Assembly: GCA_017744515.1 (NCBI GenBank)
Contig: JAGIBF010000068.1
Coordinates: 1-44,666, forward strand
Direction: 5' to 3'
Source of the DNA: Niastella sp.
GTDB taxonomy: Bacteria; Bacteroidota; Bacteroidia; Chitinophagales; Chitinophagaceae
DNA length: 44,666 nt
Shown piece by piece: positions 25,779 through 35,073 of this stretch. Position 1 is the stretch's first letter, and each line of letters opens with the position of its first letter. The position numbers were made by a program, and so were the translations under genes. The notes below the pieces were generated by a model that was not told the DNA's origin, ran no database searches, and saw only the letters and a list, made by a program, of their open reading frames with translations.

Positions 25779-26181
25779 AAGAATTATCCACTCATTGTTA
25801 CTAAGTTCATTTGACCAGCCCCGCCACGAGGTTTAAGTTTGTATTCGCTCTTTTACAAAATATTGTGTTGGTGCCCGTCTATTTGTCTCAAAAACAGGTA
25901 TTTAGACAGGTTTAAAAGGGAACCATGTGTAAATCATGGACTGTTGCGCAACTGTCAAAGTCAGATACCTGCCATACAATTAGTGCCACGCCTTCGCATC
26001 AAAGGTAATTCGCACTGCTATACTGTCACTCACTGCACCCTCAACCCCTCCGGTCAGTGGTGTGGCCACGTATTGTGTTGTTCCCTTTTGTAACGGGTGA
26101 TCGCTGGTTCCATCCATGGAAGTATATTTCTATGGAGGGCATCGTCGTCTCTAATTATTAATAGTATTATACCATCGAACC

Positions 26182-27153
26182 ATGAGCAACGAAAACGAAA
26201 TATTACTGCAGGAAAACAAAGACCGCTTTGTGATTCTGCCCATCAATTACCCCAGGGTGTGGGAAATGTACAAGAAGCATGAAGCGAGCTTCTGGACAGC
26301 GGAAGAGATCGACCTGAGTGGTGACCTGCAACACTGGGCGAATTTAAACGATGGTGAACGTCATTTTATTTCGCATGTACTGGCGTTCTTTGCTGCGAGC
26401 GATGGTATTGTGAATGAGAACCTGGCAGTCAATTTTATGAGTGAAGTGCAGTTGCCCGAAGCGCGTTGCTTTTATGGCTTCCAGATCATGATGGAGAATA
26501 TCCATTCTGAAACGTACGCTTTACTGATCGATACTTATATTAAAGATCCACAGGAGAAACATCGTCTGTTCCACGCCATCGATACGGTGCCTGCCGTAAA
26601 AAAGAAAGCGGAGTGGGCACTGCGCTGGATCGAGAATGGCAGCTTCGCCGAAAGACTTGTAGCCTTTGCCGCCGTAGAGGGTATTTTCTTCAGTGGTAGC
26701 TTCTGCTCCATCTTCTGGTTAAAGAAGAGAGGCCTGATGCCCGGCCTTACTTTCAGTAATGAGCTGATCAGCCGTGATGAAGGCCTGCATTGTGAATTTG
26801 CCTGCTTGCTGTACAGCATGCTGAGTAAAAAGATGACGCAGGAAGAAGTGTATGCTATCATCGGCGATGCAGTGAAGATTGAAAAAGAGTTCATCACAGA
26901 AGCACTGCCTGTAGATCTGATCGGTATGAACGCCAAACTGATGCAGCAATACATCGAGTTTGTAGCCGACCGCTGGCTGAGTGAACTGGGTTATCCCAAA
27001 ATGTTCAACAGCAGCAATCCTTTCGACTTCATGGAAATGATCTCCCTGGAAGGTAAGACCAACTTCTTCGAAAAGCGTGTAGGCGATTACCAGAAGAGTG
27101 GGGTAATGGGAAGCAAGGAGAGCCAAAGCTTTTCATTGGAAGAGGATTTTTAG
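26182..27153 (+). CDS. nrdB: Ribonucleotide reductase class Ia, beta subunit
   Basis: This 323-residue protein makes the tyrosyl radical that starts ribonucleotide reduction. The di-iron ligands and radical site are visible: Asp44 (EEIDLSGD), Glu105 and His108 with radical Tyr112 (ENIHSETY), the Glu of VAFAAVEGIFF, and Glu/His of RDEGLHCEFA. The length matches the short Bacteroidota/eukaryote-like class I beta subunits. nrdA follows after 90 bp on the same strand, so the two form the dNTP-synthesis operon. The start is the ATG right after ATCGAACC. Confidence 0.97.
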   Translation: MSNENEILLQENKDRFVILPINYPRVWEMYKKHEASFWTAEEIDLSGDLQHWANLNDGERHFISHVLAFFAASDGIVNENLAVNFMSEVQLPEARCFYGFQIMMENIHSETYALLIDTYIKDPQEKHRLFHAIDTVPAVKKKAEWALRWIENGSFAERLVAFAAVEGIFFSGSFCSIFWLKKRGLMPGLTFSNELISRDEGLHCEFACLLYSMLSKKMTQEEVYAIIGDAVKIEKEFITEALPVDLIGMNAKLMQQYIEFVADRWLSELGYPKMFNSSNPFDFMEMISLEGKTNFFEKRVGDYQKSGVMGSKESQSFSLEEDF

Positions 27154-27190
27154 GTTGAGTTGACGAGTTGATAAGTTGACAGGTTGAAAA
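27154..27190. repeat. Period-8 repeat abutting the nrdB stop codon
   Basis: After a short GTTGA, four units GTTGACGA, GTTGATAA, GTTGACAG and GTTGAAAA follow at exact 8-bp steps, starting on the base after the TAG stop. It has nearly the same words as the block at 31993-32024 on the opposite strand. Confidence 0.75.
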
Positions 27191-27243
27191 GGGAATACAG
27201 GCATTGACAATACTAATTACTCAATATAAATACTTACTGACCC

Positions 27244-29634
27244 ATGTTTGTAATAAAAAGAAACGGCAAAAGAGAATCTGTCAAATTTGACAAGATCACT
27301 GCCCGCATAGAAAAACTATGCTATGGGCTCGACAGGCGGTTTGTGAATTCCATCGACGTAGCGAAGAAAGTTATTGAAGGTTTGTATGATGGCGTTACCA
27401 CTACCGAACTGGATAACCTCGCTGCAGAAACTGCTGCTTCCTTAACAGTGAAGCACCCCGATTATGCGTTGCTGGCCAGCCGTATTGCGGTGAGCAACCT
27501 GCATAAGAATACCATCAAGACTTTTTCCGATACGATGAAGTTGCTATACGAATGCAGGGACAGCAAAGCCGGTAAAGCTGCGCCCTTGCTGGCTGACGAT
27601 GTATGGGCAATCATCCAGGAGCATGCTGAATTGCTGGATTCTACGATCATCTACGACCGCGATTACAGCTTCGACTATTTTGGTTTCAAAACACTGGAGA
27701 AATCTTACCTGTTGAAGGTGGATGGGAAAGTGGTGGAGCGTCCGCAGCATATGTTCATGCGTGTATCGGTAGGTATCCATAAAAATGATATCGAGAGTGC
27801 TATCAAGACTTATCACCTGATGTCTGAGCGTTGGTTTACGCATGCCACACCGACCCTGTTCAATGCGGGCACTCCCAAGCCGCAAATGAGCAGCTGCTTC
27901 CTGCTGACTATGAAGGAAGACAGCATCGATGGTATTTATGATACCTTGAAACAGACTGCCAAGATATCTCAGAGTGCTGGTGGCATTGGTCTTTCTATCC
28001 ACGGCATCCGCGCTACCGGTAGCTATATCGGTGGCACCAATGGCACCAGCAATGGTATTATCCCCATGCTGCGTGTATTCAATGACACGGCCCGCTATGT
28101 AGATCAGGGTGGTGGTAAGCGTAAAGGTGCTTTTGCTATTTACCTGGAGCCATGGCATGCTGATGTGTTTGAGTTCCTGGACCTGCGCAAGAACCATGGT
28201 AAGGAAGAAATGCGTGCAAGAGATTTGTTCTACGCACTGTGGATCCCTGACCTGTTTATGCAACGTGTAGAGAGTGATGGTCAGTGGAGTTTGTTCTGTC
28301 CGCACGAAGCGCCAGGCTTGCATGAGTGCTGGGGTGAGGAGTTTGAAAAGCTGTACCACCAATACGAACAGGAAGGCCGCGCCCGCAAAACGGTGAAAGC
28401 ACAAGACTTGTGGTTTGCTATCCTCGATGCACAGATCGAGACAGGCACACCATACCTGCTGTATAAAGATGCTGCCAACCGCAAATCGAACCAGCAGAAC
28501 CTGGGTACGATCAAGAGCAGCAACTTATGTACTGAGATACTGGAATATACTTCTGATAAAGAGGTGGCGGTTTGTAACCTGGCCTCGCTGGCGTTGCCAC
28601 GTTTTGTGAACAATGGCCAGTTCGACCACCAGACTTTGTATGATGTAACTTACCAGGCTACCAAGAACCTGAACAAGATCATTGACAATAATTATTATCC
28701 GGTTGAAGAAGCCAAAACGTCCAACCTGCGTCATCGTCCGATCGGGTTGGGTGTACAAGGATTGGCCGATGCTTTTATCCTGATGCGCCTGCCTTTCGAA
28801 AGTGAAGGTGCCAGGCAACTGAATAAGGATATCTTCGAAACGATCTACTTCGCCGCTATGACTGCCAGTAAAGACCTGGCTAAGGTAGAAGGCGCTTATG
28901 AAACGTTTGCTGGTTCTCCTGCTTCCAAAGGTGTTTTCCAGTTCGACGCATGGGGTGTTGAGCCTTCTCTGCGCTGGGATTGGTATACGCTGAAGGCTGA
29001 AGTGATAAAGCACGGTATCCGCAACTCCCTGCTGGTGGCGCCTATGCCTACTGCTTCTACTTCACAGATACTGGGTAACAACGAATGTTTTGAACCTTAT
29101 ACATCCAATATCTACGTGCGTCGTGTACTGAGTGGTGAGTTTGTAGTGGTGAACAAGCACCTGCTGAAAGACCTGGTTGAGCTGAACCTGTGGAATGATG
29201 ATATGAAGAACAAGATCATTACCCACAATGGCTCTGTGCAAAAGATCGATGGCATTCCTGATAACATCAAGGAGATATACAAAACTGTTTGGGAGATCAA
29301 ACAACGTACGCTGATTGATATGGCTGCCGACCGTGGCGCTTATATCTGCCAGTCTCAATCGCTGAACCTGTTTGTAGATACGCCTACTACCGGTAAGCTC
29401 ACTTCCATGCACTTCTATGGCTGGAAGAAGGGGTTGAAGACCGGTATGTACTACCTGCGTACGAAGGCTGCTTCTCAGGCTGTTCAGTTCACGGTGGAGA
29501 AACAAGGCGGCAAGATGACTGAACCGCTTACCGACAATCATACGCTGAAAGTAGTAGAAGGCGGTGAGGCTGATGCCATCCCTGTGGGTGCTACCTGCAC
29601 CATGGAAGACGGTTGTGTGACTTGCAGTGCGTAG
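27244..29634 (+). CDS. nrdA: Ribonucleotide reductase class Ia, alpha subunit
   Basis: This 796-residue catalytic subunit reduces NDPs to dNDPs. It opens with an ATP-cone (residues 1-~90; MFVIKRNGKRESVKFDKI), the allosteric activity site. Catalytic blocks follow: MSSCFLL with the first redox Cys, SAGGIGLSIHGIRATGS, SSNLCTEI with the radical Cys and its Asn/Glu partners, VAVCNLAS with the second redox Cys, and the PMPTASTSQILGNNECFEPY loop with radical-transfer tyrosines nearby. The tail ends GCVTCSA, the swinging CxxC that is reduced by thioredoxin or glutaredoxin. It is full length and pairs with nrdB upstream. Confidence 0.97.
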   Translation: MFVIKRNGKRESVKFDKITARIEKLCYGLDRRFVNSIDVAKKVIEGLYDGVTTTELDNLAAETAASLTVKHPDYALLASRIAVSNLHKNTIKTFSDTMKLLYECRDSKAGKAAPLLADDVWAIIQEHAELLDSTIIYDRDYSFDYFGFKTLEKSYLLKVDGKVVERPQHMFMRVSVGIHKNDIESAIKTYHLMSERWFTHATPTLFNAGTPKPQMSSCFLLTMKEDSIDGIYDTLKQTAKISQSAGGIGLSIHGIRATGSYIGGTNGTSNGIIPMLRVFNDTARYVDQGGGKRKGAFAIYLEPWHADVFEFLDLRKNHGKEEMRARDLFYALWIPDLFMQRVESDGQWSLFCPHEAPGLHECWGEEFEKLYHQYEQEGRARKTVKAQDLWFAILDAQIETGTPYLLYKDAANRKSNQQNLGTIKSSNLCTEILEYTSDKEVAVCNLASLALPRFVNNGQFDHQTLYDVTYQATKNLNKIIDNNYYPVEEAKTSNLRHRPIGLGVQGLADAFILMRLPFESEGARQLNKDIFETIYFAAMTASKDLAKVEGAYETFAGSPASKGVFQFDAWGVEPSLRWDWYTLKAEVIKHGIRNSLLVAPMPTASTSQILGNNECFEPYTSNIYVRRVLSGEFVVVNKHLLKDLVELNLWNDDMKNKIITHNGSVQKIDGIPDNIKEIYKTVWEIKQRTLIDMAADRGAYICQSQSLNLFVDTPTTGKLTSMHFYGWKKGLKTGMYYLRTKAASQAVQFTVEKQGGKMTEPLTDNHTLKVVEGGEADAIPVGATCTMEDGCVTCSA

Positions 29635-29637
29635 AAG

Positions 29638-29673
29638 AAGTTCGGAAGTCGGAAAGTCCGGAAGACGGTAAGT
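29638..29673. repeat. Period-8 repeat just after the nrdA stop codon
   Basis: Units AAGTTCGG, AAGTCGGA, AAGTCCGG and AAGACGGT follow at exact 8-bp steps, then AAGT. The block starts 3 bp after the TAG stop. Its words differ from those at 27154, but the period and position are the same. Confidence 0.7.
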
Positions 29674-29728
29674 AATATGAGACAGAATCCAGCATCCAGA
29701 ATAAATACAAATCGCTAATATCCTGAAG

Positions 29729-29759
29729 GCGCTCTCTTTGAGAGCGCTTTTTTGTTTTT
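29729..29759 (+). terminator. Strong intrinsic terminator of nrdBA
   Basis: A perfect 8-bp stem GCGCTCTC and GAGAGCGC with a TTT loop is followed by T6-G-T5. It lies about 95 bp after the nrdA stop and is the clearest terminator in the window. Confidence 0.95.
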
Positions 29760-29851
29760 ACAAGTGGTTTAGATCATTGGTTTATATGCTCTTTCCGCAT
29801 TGCGAAACCCATTTTCCCAAATGCGTAAATGAAGCTTCTTAACTTGCGCCT

Positions 29852-31009
29852 ATGTCCTTCAAAAAGATCATTGGTAAAGTGCATTTATGGCTTGGGATGG
29901 TGTCCGGGATTCTCGTTTTTATTATCGCTATTACAGGCTGTCTGTATGCGTTTCAGGAAGAGATTACGGATATGATGGAGCCGTTCCGGTATGTAAAAGC
30001 GCAGGATCAGCCTTATTTACCACCTTCTCAACTCAAGGGTATCGCCGAAAAGCAATTGCCCGGTAAGCATATTCACAGTGTTGGCTATGGCCGTAAAACC
30101 GATGCCGCCAGGGTATCTTTTTATGCTTATGAGCCGGAGGAGTATTACTATATGGTTTACATCAACCCTTATACGGGGGAGGTGTTAAAGACCAAGGACA
30201 TGGAAGCCGGCTTTTTCCATTGGGTACTGGATGGTCATTTTTACCTCTGGCTGCCGCCTACAATTGGTCAGCCGGTAGTAGCTACAGCTACATTGGTATT
30301 TGTAGTAATGATGATCTCCGGTCTTATTCTCTGGTGGCCTAAGAACAAGGCTGCGCGTAAGCAGCGTTTCAGCGTGAAATGGAATGCGCGCTGGCGCCGG
30401 GTGAATTATGACCTGCACAATGTTTTCGGTTTTTATATGACCTGGGTAGTGATCTTCATTGCGCTAACCGGACTGGTTTGGGGTTTTCAATGGTTCTCTA
30501 AAGCCGCTTATTGGGCGTTGGGTGGTGAAAAAACGACTATCTACCAGGAGCCGCTGAGTGCCAAGACCGACGCGAAAGCGCTGTATGCTCAACCGGTTGA
30601 TGTGTTGTGGCAACAGCTTGCCAAGGAAGCTGCTACGGCTGAAGTGATGGATGTACATTTTCCGGCTTCAGACACGGGGGCGATAGAAATAGCTTTGAAT
30701 GCCGAAAGAAGTACCTACTGGAAAACGGATTACCGCTTTTATGATCAATATACGTTGAAGGAAATACCTGTAAAACATATCTGGGGGAGAATTGATCAGG
30801 CAACAGTTTCCGATAAGATCTATCGTGCCAACTACGATATACACACAGGCGCCATTTGGGGATTGCCCGGCAAATTCCTCGCTTTCTTTGCCAGTTTGAT
30901 TGCGGCTTCACTGCCTGTGACCGGCGTGATGATATGGTGGGGCAGAAAGAAAAAGAAAGCCTCTCCTCCGGTTAAAAACGTTGTCCCGCTCAAGCAGGTT
31001 CCCGCCTGA
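29852..31009 (+). CDS. PepSY-associated TM helix protein
   Basis: This 385-residue inner-membrane protein is of the PepSY_TM (PiuB-like) family, often tied to iron or siderophore metabolism. A first helix (residues ~10-32; VHLWLGMVSGILVFIIAITG) precedes a periplasmic PepSY region (~50-115; YYYMVYINPYTGEVL). Next come a pair of helices (ATLVFVVMMISGLILWWP; HNVFGFYMTWVVIFIALTGLVWGF), a second periplasmic PepSY segment, and a last helix (FFASLIAASLPVTGVMIWWG) with a basic tail. Conserved His in KVHLWLG, FHWVLDGHFYLW and DLHNVFG could bind heme or metal. It converges on the ECF sigma gene with an 11-bp gap. Confidence 0.88.
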   Translation: MSFKKIIGKVHLWLGMVSGILVFIIAITGCLYAFQEEITDMMEPFRYVKAQDQPYLPPSQLKGIAEKQLPGKHIHSVGYGRKTDAARVSFYAYEPEEYYYMVYINPYTGEVLKTKDMEAGFFHWVLDGHFYLWLPPTIGQPVVATATLVFVVMMISGLILWWPKNKAARKQRFSVKWNARWRRVNYDLHNVFGFYMTWVVIFIALTGLVWGFQWFSKAAYWALGGEKTTIYQEPLSAKTDAKALYAQPVDVLWQQLAKEAATAEVMDVHFPASDTGAIEIALNAERSTYWKTDYRFYDQYTLKEIPVKHIWGRIDQATVSDKIYRANYDIHTGAIWGLPGKFLAFFASLIAASLPVTGVMIWWGRKKKKASPPVKNVVPLKQVPA

Positions 31010-31020
31010 TGAAGCATTTT

Positions 31021-31611
31021 TTACAACAAACCAGCCGGCATCATCCAAAGCAGGAGTGACACTACACGCAGGTGATCAAACAATGCTACCCGCAGTAGTT
31101 TTTTAGCCAATACTTTTTGATTGCGCACAGTTTTATCCGTAATGTGGAGCAGTTCGGCGATCTCATTATTCTTGCGGCCTTCAAGGTAGGAGAGGGTGAA
31201 TACCGCCTTACATTGTTGGGGCAATTGCTCAATGGCTGTGTAGATATGATCCAGCACATCAGCTTTGATCTCATCGCGCAATACTACGGTGTCCGTTTCA
31301 GGCAGCAACTGGTGTAGCAATTCTTTCTGCTGACTGTTCTCCCGGGCATTGTACTTTAAGAAATCATAACAGGCATTGCGGGCGGTCACGAACAGGAAAG
31401 CCCTTATTTTATCGGTCGTGGAGAAGTTGGGGTGCAGGCGCCATAGCTTCACGAAGGTTTCGGCTGTGATGTCCTGTGCCTCCTGGCGGTTGTCCACCAT
31501 ACGCTTCACAAAGTTGAAAAGACGGGGATAGTAAATATTATAGATAGTAGTAAAAGCACGGGTATCTCCCTGTGTAAATTGGGTAACCAGGTCTTGTCCC
31601 AGGTGCGTCAT
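31021..31611 (-). CDS. ECF-type RNA polymerase sigma-70 factor
   Basis: This 196-residue sigma factor has region 2 (~15-80; FTTIYNIYYPRLFNFVKRMV, DITAETFVKLW, RAFLFVTARNACYDFLKY) and region 4 (~130-178; IEQLPQQCKAVFTLSYLEG then NNEIAELLHITDKTVRNQ, its helix-turn-helix). The C-terminus is hydrophobic (VVSLLLWMMPAGLL), as in many Bacteroidota ECF factors that pair with FecR. No anti-sigma gene lies next to it; the window's only FecR, at 6559, has no adjacent sigma factor either. It could pair with that one or with an unseen partner. Confidence 0.93.
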   Translation of the reverse strand: MTHLGQDLVTQFTQGDTRAFTTIYNIYYPRLFNFVKRMVDNRQEAQDITAETFVKLWRLHPNFSTTDKIRAFLFVTARNACYDFLKYNARENSQQKELLHQLLPETDTVVLRDEIKADVLDHIYTAIEQLPQQCKAVFTLSYLEGRKNNEIAELLHITDKTVRNQKVLAKKLLRVALFDHLRVVSLLLWMMPAGLL

Positions 31612-32023
31612 CGAGCCTGTGCTTTTTGGAAATTACGAATTAAAATTTGCAAGTATAATCAGGATGGATATTGGTTAACGCCAGCCTTTGGGCTGGTAAT
31701 TGATCAGCAATGGCAGCAGTGATAATGGTTTAATGGCTGGATGGATAGATGGTAACTGAATATGGGAGGTTATCCTTGAATCCGGCACCAAAATAAGGAT
31801 ATCGACGCAGAATACACAAATCTGGCGCATTACTTATTCAAGAAATCTTTGCGAGGCACAGGCCTGACTAAAAGATTGTTCCGCCATTAATGGGGCAATA
31901 ATTCAACCCCTTGAATTATAGGAGCCTATATGCAATGGAGAATCGTTACCTATACCCGTGAGCGTTTGCAATGCTTGAATCCGGTCACTTACCTATCAAC
32001 TTTTCAACTTATTAACCCGTCAA
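31612..32023. other. 412-bp gene-free region
   Basis: It lies upstream of the ECF sigma gene and downstream of the outer-membrane protein gene, both on the minus strand. It holds the palindrome at 31898-31919 and the period-8 repeat at its right end. No gene or RNA family was recognised. Confidence 0.6.
31898..31919. promoter_or_regulatory. 22-bp palindrome with 9-bp arms
   Basis: ATAATTCAA and TTGAATTAT are perfect arms around CCCC. It lies about 290 bp before the ECF sigma start and 105 bp past the outer-membrane gene stop. No T-run follows on the minus strand, so an operator or RNA hairpin fits better than a standard terminator. Confidence 0.5.
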
Positions 32024-32024
32024 C
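31993..32024. repeat. Period-8 repeat abutting the outer-membrane protein stop
   Basis: On the minus strand the units are GTTGACGG, GTTAATAA, GTTGAAAA and GTTGATAG. The first overlaps the last base of the TAG stop (32024-32026). The words match the block after nrdB (27154) when read in each gene's sense. Confidence 0.75.
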
Positions 32025-33268
32025 TAATCATATTTATGACCCTTACTGAACAGGAACTCTCTTAAACTCAGGGTTAAAGTGCCCTGAACATAATTTTCTT
32101 TAATGAGTCCGTTGACAATGGTGCCCCGGCGGCCGGCTTCTACAGACAGGCCGTAAAACAGGCTGCCGGACAGGTAACTGCCGTAGCCGATGCTGCCGCC
32201 TATTTCATTGATGGGCGTATTGCGCACACGCAGGTAAGAGTTGTTGGTGAAGAAGCCTGCCTGTATATAGTTCTTTTCATAGCGGCGTCCCCAGGCCTCC
32301 ACCTGGTTCGAGAACTGGATGCCGGCCGATAGGCGGCGGCTGTCGATCAGGGAGTAGCCATAGCCCCGCTGCTTCAGGTCGGTCCAGCTTTGGTAGTTAT
32401 AGTCTACAGAAAAAGTGAGGCGGTTCTTGTGGGTGAGCGATATACCCGCATCATACGAGACCGGCAGGGAAAAAGCATCACTCTTTACTTCCTGGTCTTC
32501 TTTGATAACAGTGGTGCCTTCCGTAATGGTAACCGTGCGGTCGGAGTTGAGTTTGGTCTTGGTGGTGAACTTGCCGCCGAGTGCAAACTGCCAGTTGCTG
32601 GTAATATTGGCTCTGTAGATAGAGCCAAATTCAAAGCGGAAGTTGTTGTAATAATCCCTCGTCTTGGTAACGATAGAAGCCGCCAGTGCCTCGCCGGAAA
32701 GTGTTTCAGTCAGGTTGAGCGAACCAAAGATGAAAGAGGAGCGTACCCCTACTGAAAAATGCTTGCCCAGCGCCAGGGCATTATTCCAGTATACATTGTA
32801 CAGCCCGCCGTCACCTTCATAATCTCCGGCATAGGTGTCATTGCTTCCTTCAATGGTTTTTGTGGCAGTATACCGGTAGCCGGCATAGCTCACAGGCATA
32901 AAGCCAATGCTGCTGGCCCAGTATTTATTCAATTTGGTAGCCACCGAAAAACTTTTGATCGAGAAGTCGCGGGTAGTGCGGTTGCCTTCATTGATGGCGT
33001 CGCCGGCATAACTAACTGTTCTGCCGGTAAGCGCCATGTTCACATAAACGTTACTGCGCTCCAATCCACTCAGTGAAGCCGGGTTCTTTAGAAATTGGTA
33101 CATCGGCGTGCTTACCAGTGAAAGTGAGCTATTGGCCATACCAATACTGCGGTCATAAAATCGCTGCTCCAGGTCACCCACACCGTAAATAGAGTACGGA
33201 GCATTATAGTCTTGTGCGGTAGCGTCAACGGCAGTGATCAGTAAAAGAAAAGTAATGTATCTATTCAT
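32024..33268 (-). CDS. Outer-membrane beta-barrel protein, hypothetical
   Basis: This 414-residue protein starts with a signal peptide (MNRYITFLLLITAVDATAQ). It continues with alternating strands ending in aromatic residues across its length, as in FadL/PorV-like barrels. NAPYSIYGVGDLEQRFYDRSIGMANSSLSL and KNPASLSGL at the start are typical of Bacteroidota barrel proteins of this size. The end, TLTLSLREFLFSKGHKYD, carries the last strand. It lies 49 bp downstream of the DUF4270 lipoprotein gene on the same strand, so the two are likely to form one operon. The transported or anchored partner is unknown. Confidence 0.8.
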   Translation of the reverse strand: MNRYITFLLLITAVDATAQDYNAPYSIYGVGDLEQRFYDRSIGMANSSLSLVSTPMYQFLKNPASLSGLERSNVYVNMALTGRTVSYAGDAINEGNRTTRDFSIKSFSVATKLNKYWASSIGFMPVSYAGYRYTATKTIEGSNDTYAGDYEGDGGLYNVYWNNALALGKHFSVGVRSSFIFGSLNLTETLSGEALAASIVTKTRDYYNNFRFEFGSIYRANITSNWQFALGGKFTTKTKLNSDRTVTITEGTTVIKEDQEVKSDAFSLPVSYDAGISLTHKNRLTFSVDYNYQSWTDLKQRGYGYSLIDSRRLSAGIQFSNQVEAWGRRYEKNYIQAGFFTNNSYLRVRNTPINEIGGSIGYGSYLSGSLFYGLSVEAGRRGTIVNGLIKENYVQGTLTLSLREFLFSKGHKYD

Positions 33269-33317
33269 AAAATAATTCGTGTAATTCGCTTCAAATTCGT
33301 GTTTACCTAATTCCTAT

Positions 33318-34658
33318 TTACTCAATCACCATTACTGTCATCACCAGTTGTGTCCTGTACTTCGGATGGCTATAACTGCCCATCAAAGCGCGGTTTAGCT
33401 TATTATTGGAGCCGGGGATCTCTTCCAACACAAATACGCCATCTTCTGTTACGCCAGCCGTGTTCAGTAAATAATTGGTATAAGAAGAAAGATCGAATGT
33501 GTAATTGGTGTTGAGGCGATAGATGTAATCGATGGAAGGTGTGCTGAACTGTGTGGCAGCGCCTGTAACATCGGGAATGAAACTGCCAATATTATTGGTG
33601 CCATCCGTTTGAGCCATGTAAAGCGTATCGGGCAGGCGATAACCATAGGTGTCGAAAGTTTGTTCTACTGGTTTGATAACCACTTTGGCGTTCAGTAATC
33701 TCACCACACTGCCCAAGCCCAATATATTACGCAGGGAAGGGAACTTCATCTTCATCATTACACCGGTGCCTGATTGTGTAAAGGCATACGGGTATTGTTT
33801 GGAGGTAAAGAACTCCTTTTGGGCAGAGCCAAGCGGATCGAGGGCGGTGCCGGAGCGATTACTTAACAATTGATTATACTGGTAGGCGGTGCGTGTCAGG
33901 GTAAACTCGATCACGTGCTGTTGATACGTAGGAATAGTGGTGTGATAATACAGTTTCATCATCACACTGCTATCGGCATTGAAGCCAAAGACGGCGCCCT
34001 TGTCGTTGTCACTCGTCTGGATGCAAAAGCCCCGCAGGTAATTCAGGAAGTTGTCCTCACTCTTTACTTCCGATGTTTGCGCCTTTATCTTGTTATACAG
34101 TTCCAGGCCTTTGCTATAAGGCAAGGTGATCTGTACGGAGTCATCCCGGTTGGGCCTGATGCGGACAGTGGTACTGCCCATCGGTGTAGCAGATGCTTTT
34201 GCGGTAGAGGACGTGTTGTACAAACTATTGGCATACGTGTAGTCGGGTTGATTGGCCAGCTCGTATACGGAAAAGGTTTGGGCTTGTACCGTATCGCCGA
34301 AGTATTGCTTGTTGGGTTTGAGTGTCATGGCCAGTGAATCGTAGACCGCATCATTAGGGAAAGCAAGGTTGATTACGCTGGCCGGCAGTCCTACCTGGAA
34401 ATACGTGCTGGCCCGGGTGGTGCCCATCAGCGGATCTTCCCAGCGGCCGATGAGCAGGATACCTTTGCCGGAAGTTGGAAAGGAATCCAGTATTACCGTC
34501 GATAAGATGGGTGTAATGGTGTCGATGGTAATAAGCCGGGTATTGCTTTCGCCACCAATGTCGCCAAACCTGATGGGTTCTTTATAGCAGGAACTGAACA
34601 ATGTTATCACAAAGCACAGGCCGGGGAATACCGCAGCGGCAGGTTTCGGAATAGTCAT
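33318..34658 (-). CDS. DUF4270-family lipoprotein
   Basis: The start at 34658 gives 446 residues beginning MTIPKPAAAVFPGLCFVITLFSSC, a lipobox; the upstream ATG at 34688 would lengthen the tail before the signal. Family features are the early IGGESNTRLITIDTITPILSTVILDSFPTSG region (split by conserved Gly and Asp), LIGRWEDPLMGTTRASTYFQV, and a final HPKYRTQLVMTVMVIE-like strand. DUF4270 proteins are Bacteroidota outer-membrane lipoproteins of unknown function, often next to kelch and DUF4907 genes, as here across the divergent promoter region. Confidence 0.88.
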   Translation of the reverse strand: MTIPKPAAAVFPGLCFVITLFSSCYKEPIRFGDIGGESNTRLITIDTITPILSTVILDSFPTSGKGILLIGRWEDPLMGTTRASTYFQVGLPASVINLAFPNDAVYDSLAMTLKPNKQYFGDTVQAQTFSVYELANQPDYTYANSLYNTSSTAKASATPMGSTTVRIRPNRDDSVQITLPYSKGLELYNKIKAQTSEVKSEDNFLNYLRGFCIQTSDNDKGAVFGFNADSSVMMKLYYHTTIPTYQQHVIEFTLTRTAYQYNQLLSNRSGTALDPLGSAQKEFFTSKQYPYAFTQSGTGVMMKMKFPSLRNILGLGSVVRLLNAKVVIKPVEQTFDTYGYRLPDTLYMAQTDGTNNIGSFIPDVTGAATQFSTPSIDYIYRLNTNYTFDLSSYTNYLLNTAGVTEDGVFVLEEIPGSNNKLNRALMGSYSHPKYRTQLVMTVMVIE

Positions 34659-34762
34659 ACACAAATCTTGGAATGATGATCTGCGCAATATATTAGGCTA
34701 AGCAGCCGACTATTTGTTATAATAGATAGTTGGCTCTAAATAGTCGACGAATTAGAAATCCT

Positions 34763-34797
34763 GAAGTCTGAGGCGAGAAGTAGGAGGTAAGAAGTAA
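34763..34797. repeat. Period-7 repeat
   Basis: Five units GAAGTCT, GAGGCGA, GAAGTAG, GAGGTAA and GAAGTAA follow at exact 7-bp steps. This is the same GAAGT vocabulary as the block at 34865. Confidence 0.75.
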
Positions 34798-34864
34798 GGA
34801 CCATAACGTCGCAGCATACTCTTAGCATTTCATTAACAAGCTTTATGCAGCGAAACTAAAAACA

Positions 34865-34947
34865 GAAGTAAGAAGTCAGAGGTCGAAGTATGAACTGAAA
34901 ATTATGTATGTCCTTCCGGTTCATACCTCCGACCTCGTACTTCTTCC
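34865..34947. repeat. Inverted pair of period-7 repeats
   Basis: The left block GAAGTAA, GAAGTCA, GAGGTCG, AAGTATG (34865-34892) is mirrored by TTCATAC, CTCCGAC, CTCGTAC, TTCTTCC (34920-34947). The reverse complement of the right block matches the left with a few changes, so the 83-bp unit can form a long imperfect hairpin with a ~27-nt loop. Confidence 0.7.
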
Positions 34948-35051
34948 CCCGGCGATTATTCCTAAACATTCGTCGATTCAACCTGCACGACTATCTATTT
35001 TACCAACTCATTTGGAGAGCACATAGATACTTTTATCGAAAATATACCTCA

Positions 35052-35073
35052 TGTCAGGCTGAGCTTGTCGAAG
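35052..35073. repeat. Single inverted copy of the CTTCGACA-type repeat
   Basis: The reverse complement, CTTCGACAAGCTCAGC plus CTGACA, matches the core of the 24604-24680 repeats at 20 of 22 positions. It lies 57 bp before the kelch gene. Confidence 0.75.

Larger units (their letters stand above)
25119..26181. other. 1.06-kb gene-free region with several strong inverted repeats
   Basis: No convincing gene is seen; the frames at 25839-26093 and 26097-26282 lack family features. It contains inverted repeats listed separately at 25395-25483, 25599-25625, 25643-25658 and 25697-25778. No tRNA shape was found, and I could not match a known riboswitch. The nrdBA promoter should lie in its right part. 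Confidence 0.6.

Noticed and set aside
25119..26181. Cobalamin or other riboswitch controlling nrdBA
   Set aside because: nrdBA is class Ia, which does not need B12, and no B12-box-like sequence was seen.
25839..26282. Two short frames upstream of nrdB
   Set aside because: Their translations are Cys/Ser/His-rich without domain features and one overlaps the start of nrdB in another frame.
29062..29541. Long antisense frames across nrdA (and similar ones across glucan phosphorylase, nrdB and M1 genes)
   Set aside because: They mirror strongly coding genes on the other strand and show no independent start signals or domains.
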